Source of the DNA: Proteromonas lacertae
Lineage: Eukaryota > Sar > Bigyra > Opalinata > Proteromonadidae
Length of the DNA: 49,476 nucleotides
Assembly: GCA_002245135.1 (NCBI GenBank)
Contig: NGBS01000049.1
Span: forward strand, 1-49,476
Reading direction: 5' to 3'
Shown here: positions 1 through 10,928 of the stretch, one piece after another
How positions within the stretch are numbered: position 1 is the stretch's first letter
How the letters are laid out: every line of letters begins with the position of its first letter
Program-made: the position numbers and the translations under genes
The notes under the pieces: generated by a model
What the model saw: only the letters and a program-made list of their open reading frames with translations
What the model was told of the DNA's origin: nothing
Databases searched by the model: none

Positions 1-1470
1 GTTGACAAAGGCAATGGTACATATGGATTAGATGTCTATGATCCTAAATCTAGTTTCAATAAATTTTATGATACTATAGGAGATGAGGATGATATAGAGG
101 AATTATCAAAGCCTGTTAATCCAAATATAAACAAAAAACAATTTATGACTGATGAGATGAAATACAAATTATATATGTCAGGCATCACAGATCAGTTTGG
201 ACGATATTATAGGAACATAGGTAAGTATAACAAGCCATACTCAGATTAATGCTCAACCAGAGAATTTAACATATCAATGGCAAAATCCATTTTTATCTCA
301 AATTGAAGGACACCATTACAACAATGGGATCACAGTACAATGTAAATTCATATCAATCCAATCCAAGATGGAATAATAATGCTGGTACAACACAAAAAGA
401 TCACGAGTATGAATTACAACAAGAAAATGAAATAGTGAAAGCAAGGAATGAAGAATATCAGAGAAATAGCAACAATGGAAGAAAGAGAAAAACAATCATT
501 AATTTCAAAAATGATAAATATTTCTCAGGTAATACAACATACGATTGGTTGAAATTTGGTGTAAAGTTCTGCTTATGTACTATGACATTAGGTTCTATTT
601 CACAAGTGTTTGATATACTATTTCCTGATAGTACTGTTGGTGCAATATTAAAGTATTTAGTAAATGCAGGAATAGGATATAGTGGTGTTATGCAATGGAT
701 ATTTGGTTTATCCAGCATGGGTTAATGCAGCATCTTTTGTGTCAATGTTAACTCCTAATTTTGTCAGTTTGGTATATAATCGTTGGAAACAAGTTCCTCC
801 AATGGATATGTCACAATGGATTCATTCTAAGTTAGATAGTATAATGGGTTTCTTTACTACATCACTAAGCAATATATACAATTGGTTCAGAGGTATATTT
901 GGTGCTACTCCTACAACAACAAATTCGACGAGTGCGCCGGCACTTCAAATATTCAAGCATCGAATGTTACAACTGCCCCAGTTATAATAATACAACTAAT
1001 AGTACTACAACTAGTTCTAATAATACAACTTCAATACCTGCAACTGGGGCAGGTTATAATAATCAAAGTTCAAATGCTGCAAGTTACGCCGGAATGATGG
1101 CAGGTGCTGCTGCCGCCACGGCGCAGCAGCCCAGCCAACATTGCAAAATAACACAACAATACAACAACAACAACAAAGATATAATGTAGATGCTATTATG
1201 GAAAAATTACAACCATTTTTGATTAATCAATATGATTATGAATCAGTTAAGCAAATGGTTATGAATAATACAAAACAAGATTTAGAAAATGTATGTAAAA
1301 AATGTAGGATTGCCATTAGATATTATATCAAAGTATTCCAGCTATGGTGGAACAATAGATCAATTGGCAGATTACTTACATTATTTCAAATATCAATGTG
1401 GTCGTAGTGTTCCAGAAGCACGATCAGATGTGTGCAATTTAATTAATGGTATGGGTAGTGAATATCATTT
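1..1470 (+). pseudogene. Frameshifted virion-type protein genes at left end of element A (partial)
   Basis: The plus strand is coding throughout but the frame changes repeatedly. Segments that read well are 1-249 (open at the window edge), about 250-310, 303-720, about 700-950, 950-1187, 1160-1320 and 1289-1470. The joins look like single-base indels. The 303-720 piece has a basic stretch (NNGRKRKT) followed by two hydrophobic segments (residues about 85-135). The next piece has a W/F-rich amphipathic stretch (IYNWFRGIFG), then Thr/Asn/Ala-rich linker and a poly-Gln tract, then a Cys-containing helical part (around 1270-1450). I do not recognise the family. Its position upstream of a membrane protein-protease fusion and an integrase suggests a decayed structural gene or genes of a Polinton-type element. 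It could be one long gene together with the next entry, or several. The number of breaks argues for decay, with sequencing error as the alternative. Confidence 0.5.
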
Positions 1471-4259
1471 ATGCCAAAAGTAAATTATGGTTTATTTGGT
1501 ATGTCTTTAGATGGATATCCAAAGACAGGTTCAGGTAGAAGAAAACATGTTCATTTCAAACATAAGAAACATCACAGAAGAAATAAACTAAAATTAGAGA
1601 GTATCCCACGGAGGCATCTCTTGGCTACTAAGAAATTAGGTGGTAATAGTGGTATTATACCATTAAGAGTGGGTCAAAGTGTTGGTCCTAATGAGCATGT
1701 CATTATTACTAATCCAAGACAACAAATGTATGATGCTGCTAGTGCTGCTTATAATGGAACATCACAATTACAGCCAAGTCAAATACCAGAATATATTCAA
1801 CCATATATACCAATAGAAACTGTAGGATATGATTATAATTGGAATTATGATAAATTATTTAGTCCAGGTTTGAATAGACAAGCTCGAAAAGAAGTTCAAT
1901 ATGCATTAACTAATAATTATGCTTCAATGTTGCCTAACAATTATCATATTAATTTTTATGATATGCTAGATCGTGAACATAAAAAAGGACATTTAAGAGG
2001 AACATTCCCATCAGCAGAATTAGATACATCTAATCCAAGAAGCTATCTTTGAATTGGCCTGAATATGTTACAGAAGCAGATGTTCAGGCATATGATAATG
2101 GAATGAATAGAGTTACAGATCCTTTGTTACAAAAATTTCCTAAATTACAAAATTATAAATCATTACAAGAGATTATAGAAAAAAATCCTCAATTAGCAGC
2201 CTATAAAAATTATAGACAAGATTGGTTGACCTCAACTTGGGATAAATTAACAGGTAATGATAAAGATGCAATAGAATATTATAACAAACTATTATTACAA
2301 CAGGAGTATTTGCAAAATGAATTAGTTGATGGAGTAAGTAAGATCAATCAATATTCAGATCCATATAATTTTGATCCGAATCGAGCTGAAAAAGTAAAAG
2401 AATATATTGCATTGAATAATCAAAAGGCACAAAGATATATGGATGATCAAGAGATATTAGAAAGATCAAAATTTTATAGATGGGCATTAGATCCAAAAAA
2501 TCAAGAACTGGTGAATAGTGCTATAGATATGGGTGAAGGACAGTGTACATTAATTAATGAAGATAAATATAGAGAACTGAATGAAATAGCATCACAAAAT
2601 AGTAGAGATTTCATTAACTTTGATTATAACAGAGAGAAGTTAGGTCACTCACTTCCTCAAGAGTGGGTGAATGCAGATAATAGACAAAAATATGAAATAG
2701 CTATTGGTTTAGTGAAAACTGCTTGTAGTTCATGGGCACAATTTGAAAATTCACAATTTCAAAAAGCACTTGATTCATTACGTGAATCTGATTTTATGGG
2801 TTTTGCTGGTAATTTGTTCCTGTGTGTAGAGAATGTATTTAGGATATTTCCACAAATATACTATACAATGAAGTCATATTTGGTAGGTGGAGTTACTCCT
2901 CAAATGTTTGAAGTAGATCATGCAATGAAATATGTTCGTGCAATAGTAATGACATGTTTGGCTTATTGGTTATGGAAAAAATCTAAACTACCAACATCAG
3001 GGTTCTTGTATGTAATGTGGTACTTTATTTTCGACTACTATGAAATAATTCGTATGCTGTCAGGTGGTAGATTACCTGCTATCACTGACTTGTATTATGG
3101 TAATTCAGAAAAAGTTAAGTCAATGTTACCTGAAGCAATTCAAAAATCATGGTTACCTGTAGACTTGTTGTATAACTTTGGTGTTTCATTTATGTTCAAT
3201 ACTCATCCATATGTTCGATACTTATTTCAATTAGTTCCATTCTTCTACAAATTTTCTAATATTGGAAATATAGATGCAAAAAATGTAGGTGATACATTAA
3301 AAACAGCAGCAACTGTAGCTGCAGCTGCAAATGGAGGTGATGCAACAACTGCTGCAGCAGCAGTTAAAGGTATCAGTGAATTATCAAAAGCTATGCCATC
3401 AATGGCAAAAACTGCTGTTGCAGCTGATCCAACAGGTACATTACAAACTGTTGCAGGTATAGGAACAGTATTCAGTGCATTGACTGCTTGTTTTGGTTTG
3501 CTAGATGCAGGTGGTTTATTAAACTGGTTAAAACCAACACCATATCAACACAAGAATGCAATCAAAATGGACAACTACGTGAAACGTTCACAACAAACAA
3601 TTCCAAGTTCACTCACTAATTTTGGTAGAGCAGTGAGTAATTTAGATCAAGCAAAACAACTCAGTGAAGCTATGAGTTACTTTGGAATAGGTAATGGAAA
3701 TAATAAAAAAGTAAAGAAATTAATTTCACGTAGGAAAGTTTTGTATAACAGTATCACTTCAGATACCTTATCGAACTTTGATATAGAGTTAATTGTGAAA
3801 AATGAGTTCAATAATTTCCATGGAAAGTTCATGGGAGTGTTCTGCTGGGACGAGCTTGTACTTCCTATACCCAAAAAGAAGAATCAATGGGGAATCATAA
3901 TCAATACACTCACCACACAAGCTAGCCCTAATTCTATAGGTCATTGGGTAGCCTTAGTAGTTGACAATATCAAGAAACAATTCCTGTACTATGATTCATT
4001 TGGTGAAGATCCTCAACACTTGGAAGAATTTAAAAAAAATTTGAAAAAATTAAAAAAGTATCATAATGAAAAGTATGAACTTAAAATCAATGGAGTACAG
4101 AATCAAAATTCAAATACTGCCAACTGTGGTTTTTTTGCTATTAATTTTTTGAAAAATATTTTAAGAGATCAGTGTAGTTTCAAAAAGGCTACTGACTATA
4201 ATACAATAGTGGGTGAAGCAAAAATTAGGTTAATGAAAAAACAATTTGGATTAATATAA
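1471..4259 (+). pseudogene. Membrane virion-type protein fused to adenain-like protease (element A, one frameshift)
   Basis: The reading frame starting at the ATG at 1471 (basic, His/Lys/Arg-rich N-terminus, for example KHKKHHRRNKLK) stops at about 2050. The next frame continues without a gap from 2049 to 4259, so one indel near 2045 splits a protein of about 930 residues. The middle has hydrophobic segments (around 2940-3050), then an Ala/Thr/Gly-rich amphipathic region (3270-3530) of the kind seen in membrane-active virion proteins. The last 180 residues (from about 3721) are a cysteine protease of the adenain/Ulp1 type: G-H-W at 3939-3947, Y-D-S-F-G at about 3990-4003, and Q-x6-C-G-F-F ending with Cys at 4125-4127. 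That gives the His-Asp-Gln-Cys set. In Polintons and adenoviruses this protease is normally a separate gene. The same protease stands alone in element B (14649-15200). I infer a maturation protease encoded as a polyprotein tail. Confidence 0.75.
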
Positions 4260-4295
4260 TATATAATATATAATTATTACTTAATTATTTTTTTT

Positions 4296-4703
4296 TTATG
4301 TGTGGTGAAATATTGTATGAGTTTCAATATATTCTATCATCTCTCTATCCATATGAGTACATTTGAAGAATATTGGCATCTTACCATTAAAACATCTTTG
4401 TGGCATTCTAATGATTACTTTTTTCATTGTTGGTGTGTATGTAACTTTCGGATAATCTCTATTTCCTAAGTCACAAGGACCTACAAACACTAATATCAAA
4501 CGTTGACTCATGATCATGCTAATCATTTTGTGTGTTAACTCAAAATACCATTGATATATAGGTTTTCGATGATAAAAAAATATAAGGAATTGTAGGCTAT
4601 ACAAATCTAAGTATATGTCTGGACCACTTAAATGATATTTTTTTGTTACCTTGGATTCAAGTTCTGGTAATTTATATTCAATCTGTGGTGGTAGTGTAAG
4701 CAT
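4296..4703 (-). CDS. Small unknown protein of element A
   Basis: An intact 135-residue frame that starts at the ATG at 4703, just past a run of A/T, and ends 37 bp from the convergent end of the protease-fusion gene. It has a hydrophobic/aromatic core (LYSLQFLIFFYH, then a repeat-free mixed alpha/beta pattern) and conserved-looking Cys/His residues near the C-terminus (FKCTHMD). I recognise no family and no catalytic motif. Its survival without a stop, next to heavily broken genes, suggests it is real. It lies between the virion genes and the integrase, so an element-specific accessory function is the most that can be inferred. Confidence 0.5.
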   Translation of the reverse strand: MLTLPPQIEYKLPELESKVTKKYHLSGPDIYLDLYSLQFLIFFYHRKPIYQWYFELTHKMISMIMSQRLILVFVGPCDLGNRDYPKVTYTPTMKKVIIRMPQRCFNGKMPIFFKCTHMDREMIEYIETHTIFHHT

Positions 4704-4746
4704 ATGTATAATAAAATATTTTTTTAAAAAAAGAAATTAAAAAAAA

Positions 4747-4833
4747 TGGGATTACTAATAGTCTGTGCTAGGAATCGAACCATTAATGCCAGCTGCATGA
4801 CTCTTTTTTCCTTGCACAGTCTATCAGATCCCA
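4747..4833 (-). ncRNA. Hairpin RNA candidate with Pol III B-box and terminator
   Basis: On the minus strand the two ends of this 87-nt stretch are near-perfect complements over about 20 bp (TGGGAT and CTGTGC at the left arm against GCACAG and ATCCCA at the right). The loop contains GGTTCGATTCC, an exact match to the Pol III internal B-box consensus, and a run of eight T follows directly after the right arm (4739-4746 on the plus strand are A). This is what a Pol III transcript with terminator would look like. It does not fold as a normal tRNA: the bases flanking the T-loop do not form a 5-bp stem. It may be a tRNA-derived repeat or a tRNA-like element. Expression is unproven. Confidence 0.4.
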
Positions 4834-5085
4834 ATTAAATAAAAAAAGGGCATTTAGATATACCGTGCCAGGATGATTCAAGCCGAATTTCAATGGCGCA
4901 ATATTAAACAACACACATCCAAGTAGAAATTATTATTAAACTTCCATAAATTCCTTGTGAAATTAATTTAATAAATAAATAAATAATTATAAATTTGAAA
5001 CGCAGCCCTCATCGTAGCTAGTCTATCCAATGCCCAATAATAAAAAACAACATATACAATATATAGCATAATAAAAATTTATTCG

Positions 5086-6371
5086 TTACAATATTGATTT
5101 GTCTCCCTTCTTTCTCTTGGGTCTCTCCAGTATTTTTCTAAACCATGTGGTTGGTGCATCATCTTTTCTCACTAACTGCAACTCATAGTGTTTGAATCGA
5201 ATTAATGAAAAACCTTGAATGTCATTCCCATTGATATCACCTATATGTATGAATATCGATTTTTCTTGATTATCTTATATACATTGTCTGACCAGTATAT
5301 GTTCTTATCCATTTTACGTCTTCTCTCTTTGAATCTCACCAAATCACCTACTTCGAAATTTTGGCCAGTATGGCCCAATTTTTCATAATTCTTTCAGTTG
5401 TAGTTAATTGATTTTTGTAATATTTGTTTTTGTAATTCTGGACTATGGAATACTTCATTTGGGGTATATCCTTTAATTCCTGGTAATGGCTTGTTGTTAT
5501 AGTCATCTATCACTTCCTGTATTATACTATCTAGTTTTAATTTATAATTCATATCTGGTATAATATGCTTATCATTGTGATCAATATCTGCCATATATGT
5601 AGGTGCATCATATCCCAGATCCACCAAGTGTTTGTACAATAGTCTTCTTATCACACTCACTGATCTATCCAATAATGACTCTATTTTATGCTCAGAACCA
5701 TCTTTTTGAAAATATGATATTCCTTCAGCATCACATAACTTCTTGATATTTGAAAAACTAGCATCAGCATCTGATAGGATACTTACTACATTTTTATGTG
5801 TTTTGTTTCCATAGGCATCTGTTTCATAATACCACTTCTGAAATGCATCCAATGTAATATCACCATATTTATTAGGCATAAATATTGCCCATACTTTTCT
5901 TGAATTCATTTCGATAAAATACAAATGTTCCATATCAGGTAAGAAAAACACTATATCCATTTGGAAGTACCCAGGCTTCTTGATAGTTGCGAATGGATTA
6001 TTTTTTTTATATTTGAAATCGACAATTTGTTTTCCAGGTTGTCTCCTTAAGTATTCACGTACTACATCTGGTGGTGGAGCTATATCATTCATACTAGACA
6101 AATGTTGTGTCATTTTGACAAATTCATTTTCATTACGGTAATAATAATTTTTATATAGTTCATCTAAGCGTGATCGATATTAGGCAATTTGGTTTGACAT
6201 TTGGTCTTCATACGAAGCCTCTCTTGTTGGATGTGTAATATTCGGTGCTCCATGGTTAATATATGTTGCAAGTGATAAGTTACCATTTGTAGGTAACGGT
6301 TTGACAGGATATGGGTTCTCGTTGCTATATGAGCTGTATAAATGTGGATCGTAACTATTAGTGCTAAACAT
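5086..6371 (-). pseudogene. Retroviral-type (rve) integrase of element A, broken
   Basis: The RNase H-fold integrase core is intact in the middle (5394-6113): F-Q-M-D for the first acidic residue, I-L-S-D for the second, and L-L-D-R where the third is expected. The same frame continues upstream past a TAA at 6180-6182 to an ATG at 6371. Downstream it continues past a TGA at about 5394 into an SH3/chromo-like tail (EVGDLVRFKERR), then past one frameshift near 5260 into a basic end (ERPKRKKGDK) and a stop at 5086-5088. It is homologous in layout to the intact integrase at 24958-25974. In Polintons this enzyme inserts the linear element into host DNA. Two nonsense codons and a frameshift mean element A is unlikely to move by its own enzyme. 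The third acidic residue is Asp, not Glu, as in element B. Confidence 0.85.
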
Positions 6372-6534
6372 ATGGTCCAAAAACAAAAAACAAAAGTAAT
6401 AATGAAATTCATTTCATTATGATTATTATCTAAATTAATAGAGTTATATGTCTTTATAGCAACATTTAAAAAAATATATATACATATAACATTTGTTCAT
6501 CGTTCAACGTTATTTTCCTTTCAATTCACTTATT

Positions 6535-7327
6535 ATGAGCAACTGGAAGATACTATACAAAAATAGTTTCATTAATGATCCAAATCCGAGCATATATAAA
6601 ATTTTATGTGAGAATTTTAAGACGATTGTAGAACATGAGAAAGATTTGCAACGTTATAGGTATATTATATTATTATATGTCTATAGCTGGAATGGTAACT
6701 TCAGTATAAGGCGTTTCAGTACATGGTACAAAAGATTCACAGAAATTGAAAAGATTGATGATCGTCATGAAAGATTAAAAATGTCCAGAGTGTTGATGTC
6801 TGTCCTGCTATGTAATATCGTGTATAAAGAGGATCTGGACAAAAGCATCGTATATCCAATTAATATATATTTCAATTTTGAATCAATAGTATGATCGTAT
6901 GCTTGACCATGCAATGGAGGATATGATAGAACTGACTTGTATGTATATCATACATTTCGGTGACAACGATTTAGCAAAATGCGAAAAAGAAGAAAACAAG
7001 AATTCGAAAGGAGATATAGTTTACAGATGTACTGCTGAAAGTATGGTAAGTAGTAAAGTCTCTATAGCATCGTTGTTTGATAATCTGGATGATGATGATT
7101 ATAATGATGACAACAACAACAAGTTGTTAAAAGTGACATCCACCAAAAGAAAGTGCAGTACATCTAAAGCTCCAAGATTCAAAAGAAAGAAGACCAATCA
7201 GAAAAGAAATTCAAACAGAAAGGAAGAAGACACCAGTACAGAGGAAGATGAGGATGATAATAACTTCTCCCAATTTATAGTAGATGATGATGATGATGAG
7301 GAGCCAGAGTACCAAAATGATTATTAA
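6535..7327 (+). pseudogene. Unknown protein with basic/acidic tail, one frameshift
   Basis: An ATG at 6535 opens a 120-residue helical, aromatic-rich segment (LYVYSWNGNFSIRRF). The frame stops at about 6893, but the +1 frame continues without loss (reading YDRMLDHAMEDMIEL) to 7327, so a single-base indel near 6888 splits one gene of about 260 residues. The C-terminal third contains a lysine/arginine-rich patch (RFKRKKTNQKRNSNRK), which could be a nuclear localisation signal, followed by long Asp/Glu runs. Such charged tails are common in DNA- or histone-associated proteins, but no family is recognised. It lies beyond the element A integrase, so it is either a terminal gene of A or host sequence between the two elements. 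Confidence 0.45.
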
Positions 7328-7788
7328 TCTCTGGTCCTAATTGGTTCAAATGATATATTGTGTTTGTGTGGGAGTGTTGTTTTCATAATTTACATAATTA
7401 ATTAGCATTATAACAAGTCTTATAAGAAATTTCAATAATAGAAAAATAGACGCGTTTCAAAAGTGATTTGGCTTGAACTCTATATTTTGTTTTATTTGAT
7501 ATAGGATGTTCACTATATGGTGTCATATCACACAGTATGGTGGCCATCCTATCTATCATTGTTTTTTGAATTTTTTTAAGAAAATTAAATTTCGATTATG
7601 ATCAGAAAGTCAAACTAAGGGCATATATAAGCCCAGCATAAATAGAGAAATCGATTGATATATTTATTATGCATTCAAAACGTTTCTAAGGGTGAAAAAA
7701 CACATAGGGGGTTATAGAAGGTTTAAAAATATGCGTAATTTAAAAAGCAATATGTATTAATAATAAACATAATAAATTCATATTAAAG
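7328..7788. other. Non-coding junction zone between elements A and B
   Basis: No convincing gene lies here. The stretch must contain the left end of element B, since the next gene belongs to its capsid module. I found no inverted copy of sequence from around 25.95-26.0 kb that would mark terminal inverted repeats. A short GGGC-ATATATAA-GCCC hairpin with a TATA-like core lies at about 7619-7634. Confidence 0.4.
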
Positions 7789-8727
7789 CTATAATAAAGA
7801 ATGATCATTAGGGTAAACATGCCTTAAACCAAAATCTATAATCTTTGTATCAATTGTTTGAGGTAATATTGCTTGATACTGATCACCTTCACATCCATCA
7901 CTTTCTAACCATAATAAAACTTTATTTTCATTAAAACAATATAAATAAAAATTACAAGATAATTTTTGAGGTGGGGTAACACTATTGTTATGAATCTCTA
8001 TAGGGAATGGCACTGCATTAGATCCATCATTAGGGTAATGATTATACAAATGATTAAAAAATGAATAGAATTTATCATCTGAACTATATTTAGGATATAA
8101 AAGAGAATCATTATCTAAACGTAAACGAATTTTACGAAGTTGTCTATTACCACTAAATATTTGACATAATTTTAATGTTTTAATTCTCATAAAATTTGGG
8201 AAGATTGTAACTGTAATAGGTATACGATCAATTATTTGTTCATTATACATATTATTACCTAAATCTTCTTTTAACGATACAGTCCATGTAGTATAATACT
8301 TACCTAATATAGTAGGAAATATTATATTCATAGTTTTGCAATGTTTATAGATAGAATACATAAACTTACCACTTTTGTTCTTCATAAAATTTTCATAATC
8401 ATTTTGATAATATAATGTTCCAAGTGTCTCTTTACTAATATATTCATTATTTTCATTATTAAATGATAATGTTGTGACTGCACTTAATGTACTAGTAATT
8501 TTATTATCACATCCACTTATTTTAATATTACATTTTTCAATTTCATCATTGATGGGTTTAACAATAGTATCAGGATCAATAGGATCAGAAGGAGGAGGTA
8601 TATTTATTTTGTCAGCTATATCTTTAGCAAGCTTATCTGTATCAATATTTATATCTGAAGTATTTCGTTCCCCAATAAACATTTTTTGAATTAATAAACA
8701 ATAAAATAACAAAATTAATAAAAACAT
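7789..8727 (-). CDS. Membrane-anchored protein of element B, possible minor virion protein
   Basis: A 312-residue intact frame. The ATG (8725-8727) shares its A with the TGA that ends the packaging ATPase frame, so the two genes are directly coupled. The N-terminus is a strong hydrophobic segment (residues 1-16), followed by charged and Pro-rich sequence (PPPSDPIDPD) and then a long beta-rich domain. No signal-peptidase site is obvious, so a single N-terminal membrane anchor is the simplest reading. I recognise no family. Because it lies next to the ATPase and capsid genes, I infer a virion or assembly role, but this is context only. Confidence 0.6.
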   Translation of the reverse strand: MFLLILLFYCLLIQKMFIGERNTSDINIDTDKLAKDIADKINIPPPSDPIDPDTIVKPINDEIEKCNIKISGCDNKITSTLSAVTTLSFNNENNEYISKETLGTLYYQNDYENFMKNKSGKFMYSIYKHCKTMNIIFPTILGKYYTTWTVSLKEDLGNNMYNEQIIDRIPITVTIFPNFMRIKTLKLCQIFSGNRQLRKIRLRLDNDSLLYPKYSSDDKFYSFFNHLYNHYPNDGSNAVPFPIEIHNNSVTPPQKLSCNFYLYCFNENKVLLWLESDGCEGDQYQAILPQTIDTKIIDFGLRHVYPNDHSLL

Positions 8728-9488
8728 CAAGAAACTTCAGAATGATCTTCAATCAAAATATTAAAGTTTGCTCTAAAAACCTTTTTAACATTATCAATAT
8801 ATAAGAAGTTATATTGTGGCTTAGTAACAGCTAAATATAACTCTTTAAATGTTTCATATTCAGGTATCCATATATTCAATGAGTTGTATAAGTCAAACAA
8901 ATTTCTGTTACTCAATCCATAAAATGTTTAACAATAATCTACTTGCGATCTTGCTGAAGGTACTATATCAGTAATATATTGACTACTAATTATAATTTTT
9001 GATTTTAAATGTCTATTTTCTTTCATTAATACTGGTATGATATTAGCTGTTTTCAACTCTAAACTAAGATCATCAAATATTATAATATGTTCTGCATATT
9101 CATAATTATCTTTGTTTGTACCATCAATTGATTTCATTAACTTCTCTACTAAATTATCTCCTGAGTAAGGTTCAAATAATGAATCATTTTCATCATAACT
9201 AATTTCATTATAATCTAATAACTCTTTAATTGAATCATATATCCTATCTTGTTTGATTGTACCTACGAAAAAATGTACATGTTGTTTTTTCTTATATTTT
9301 GGATCTATAATATGTCTTAATATATTGTATATCAATGTAGTTTTCCCACTGTTCTTACGAGCTACAATAAATATATTGCAGAAAGGCTCATTAAAGTAAT
9401 CATAACCCAGAATTTTCTTATGATCAAATGACTCACCACCATCAACAGGTTCAATTTGTATATTATTTATTTTTTCAAATTTAAACAT
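8727..9488 (-). pseudogene. A32/FtsK-HerA-type packaging ATPase, one in-frame stop
   Basis: This is the genome-packaging ATPase of Polintons and related viruses. From the ATG at 9488 (MFKFEKIN) the protein shows a Walker A loop at residues 43-51 (ARKNSGKTT, with Ala in place of the first Gly), a Walker B at 134-140 (HIIIFDD), and the I-I-S-S-Q sensor-like strand after it. A TAA at codon 187 (8928-8930) interrupts it, but the same frame continues (LSNRNLFDLYN, ending NFNILIEDHSEVS) for 66 more codons to the TGA at 8727-8729. That tail is typical of the family, so the stop is a nonsense change (TTA to TAA would explain it) or a base-call error. The neighbours are the capsid genes, as usual for this module. 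Confidence 0.85.
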
Positions 9489-9558
9489 AGTGTATATATA
9501 TATTATGTAGTGAGAAATCAAAAAATAAAAATAGAAGTCAATAATAAAGTATTATTAC

Positions 9559-10873
9559 TTATACTACTTTTTCAACACCCCTTGGTCCAATAATCAATAG
9601 TTTATTTGAGCAATCCAAAGTAATTTTTAAATCACTTGCTAAGTCTTTACCAGCTCTTAATTTTAATTCAGTTAATCGATCAGTACTGAAATTTAGAACA
9701 TCAAAAAATGTTTTGGGAAATGAATATATATTACATTTATCATATAATGTATTTTGAATAATATTTCTCATATATTCCCAAGTTTGATATTTTGCAGGAT
9801 ATAAATAATCAGGTGTATAAACGAAATCATTAATTTGCCATCTTATTCTATCTTGATCTGATCAAAAGGAATAGGATCTCTTTTATATGCATCATTATAA
9901 TACAATATAAATTTAACATAACTTCCAATGCTACTATTAATACTGAAGTTATAGTTAAAAGTATTACTACCTGGAATAGGGTCTTTAGTGATTTGAACTA
10001 TATTAAAGTCAGTAAAGTCAATAGGATGATGAGTTGAATAATTAATGGTATTAGCATTACATGTTGGATCTTTATTGTAACAAATGTAAAGTCTAGGGTT
10101 AATAATTTTCATTCCTACATGTTGTTGCCATGAATTAATCCAAACAGAACCATTGCTATGATGAATTGAATATAAATGACTTCACCAAAATAAATATCAT
10201 TCTTCAAAGCTAATATAGTATTATAGAAATCTGCAAAATGAAATCTACAGTATAGTTTTCCATGTAATATATCTTCTGTTGTTCCCATTTCTTCCCAATA
10301 ATTCCAAACACCTCCATTTGCTTTTAAAGTAGAATTAGAATCACATATAGTTGTTTCAAGAATTTCATTATTATCAATGTGTAAGCCATCAAATAAATAT
10401 TGATAATAATTTTTATCTTTTATATCATAAGGATACTGATTAGCAATTTCATGAGCTAAATCTCGATATTCATTATAACTACTATCTAAATCACATAGAA
10501 GTGTTCCAGTTTTATTGTATACTTTGATAGTTCCAAAATTCATTGAATTCTTTAAATTTATATGATCTAATGTTTTACCACTAGTAGAAGTTACAGGTGT
10601 AATAGGTAATTTCCAATTTCCTGAACCTGAAGCTGCATGATCTCTTTTTTGACCTGTAGTATAATCTATTTCAAATTCAAAGTAACTTTTTGATAGATTA
10701 ACACAATTATCACCAGATATTTCAAATGTAATAGCATCACTGTTTGAATTTAAAGATAAAACAGTCTCATTTCTGCTTTGGTTAGGTGTAACTAAAATAT
10801 GATTGTAGACTGGTATATAAGCTGGCACAATGCTTTCATGTTTTTGTGAATTAGGTACAGCAGTGATTGACAT
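9559..10873 (-). pseudogene. Major capsid protein (double jelly-roll type), two frameshifts
   Basis: Three consecutive frames give one beta-rich protein of about 438 residues. Piece one, from the ATG at 10873, starts MSITAVPNS and reads to about 10165; piece two covers roughly 10160-9855; piece three runs 9850-9559 (containing RIRWQINDFVYTP and ending GVEKVV). Each join is repaired by one added base, and the first lies at a short A run (CAATTC, expected CAAATTC). Length, beta content, position between ATPase and penton gene, and the early D-x-I-T-F-E-I-S pattern fit the Polinton major capsid protein, which forms pseudo-hexameric trimers. I did not confirm the fold. The upstream sequence carries an AATAAATTTCTTG motif like other late-type genes of this element. 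Confidence 0.75.
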
Positions 10874-10928
10874 ATTTTATGTTATTTTTTAAAAATCAAA
10901 AAAATGCTTAAAAATAGCAAGAAATTTA

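Noticed and set aside
458-718. Minus-strand reading frame of 86 codons
   Set aside because: It lies opposite a better coding frame with hydrophobic segments and has the composition of a shadow frame.
4747-4833. tRNA gene on the minus strand
   Set aside because: The T-loop-like GGTTCGATTCC is present, but the T-stem does not pair and the acceptor pairing gives a long simple hairpin instead of a cloverleaf.
6889-6930. Mini-intron GTATGATC...GATAG in the 6535-7327 gene
   Set aside because: Removing it leads into a stop at once, while a one-base shift gives a continuous protein through the same bases.
7328-7788. Terminal inverted repeat of element B
   Set aside because: I compared it by eye with the sequence around 25.94-26.0 kb and 27.9-28.1 kb and saw no convincing inverted match; a proper alignment could still find a diverged one.
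8928-8930. TAA read as a sense codon (changed genetic code)
   Set aside because: AP-2 mu and PolB end cleanly at TAA where their families end, and long intact genes avoid in-frame TAA, so TAA is a stop here.
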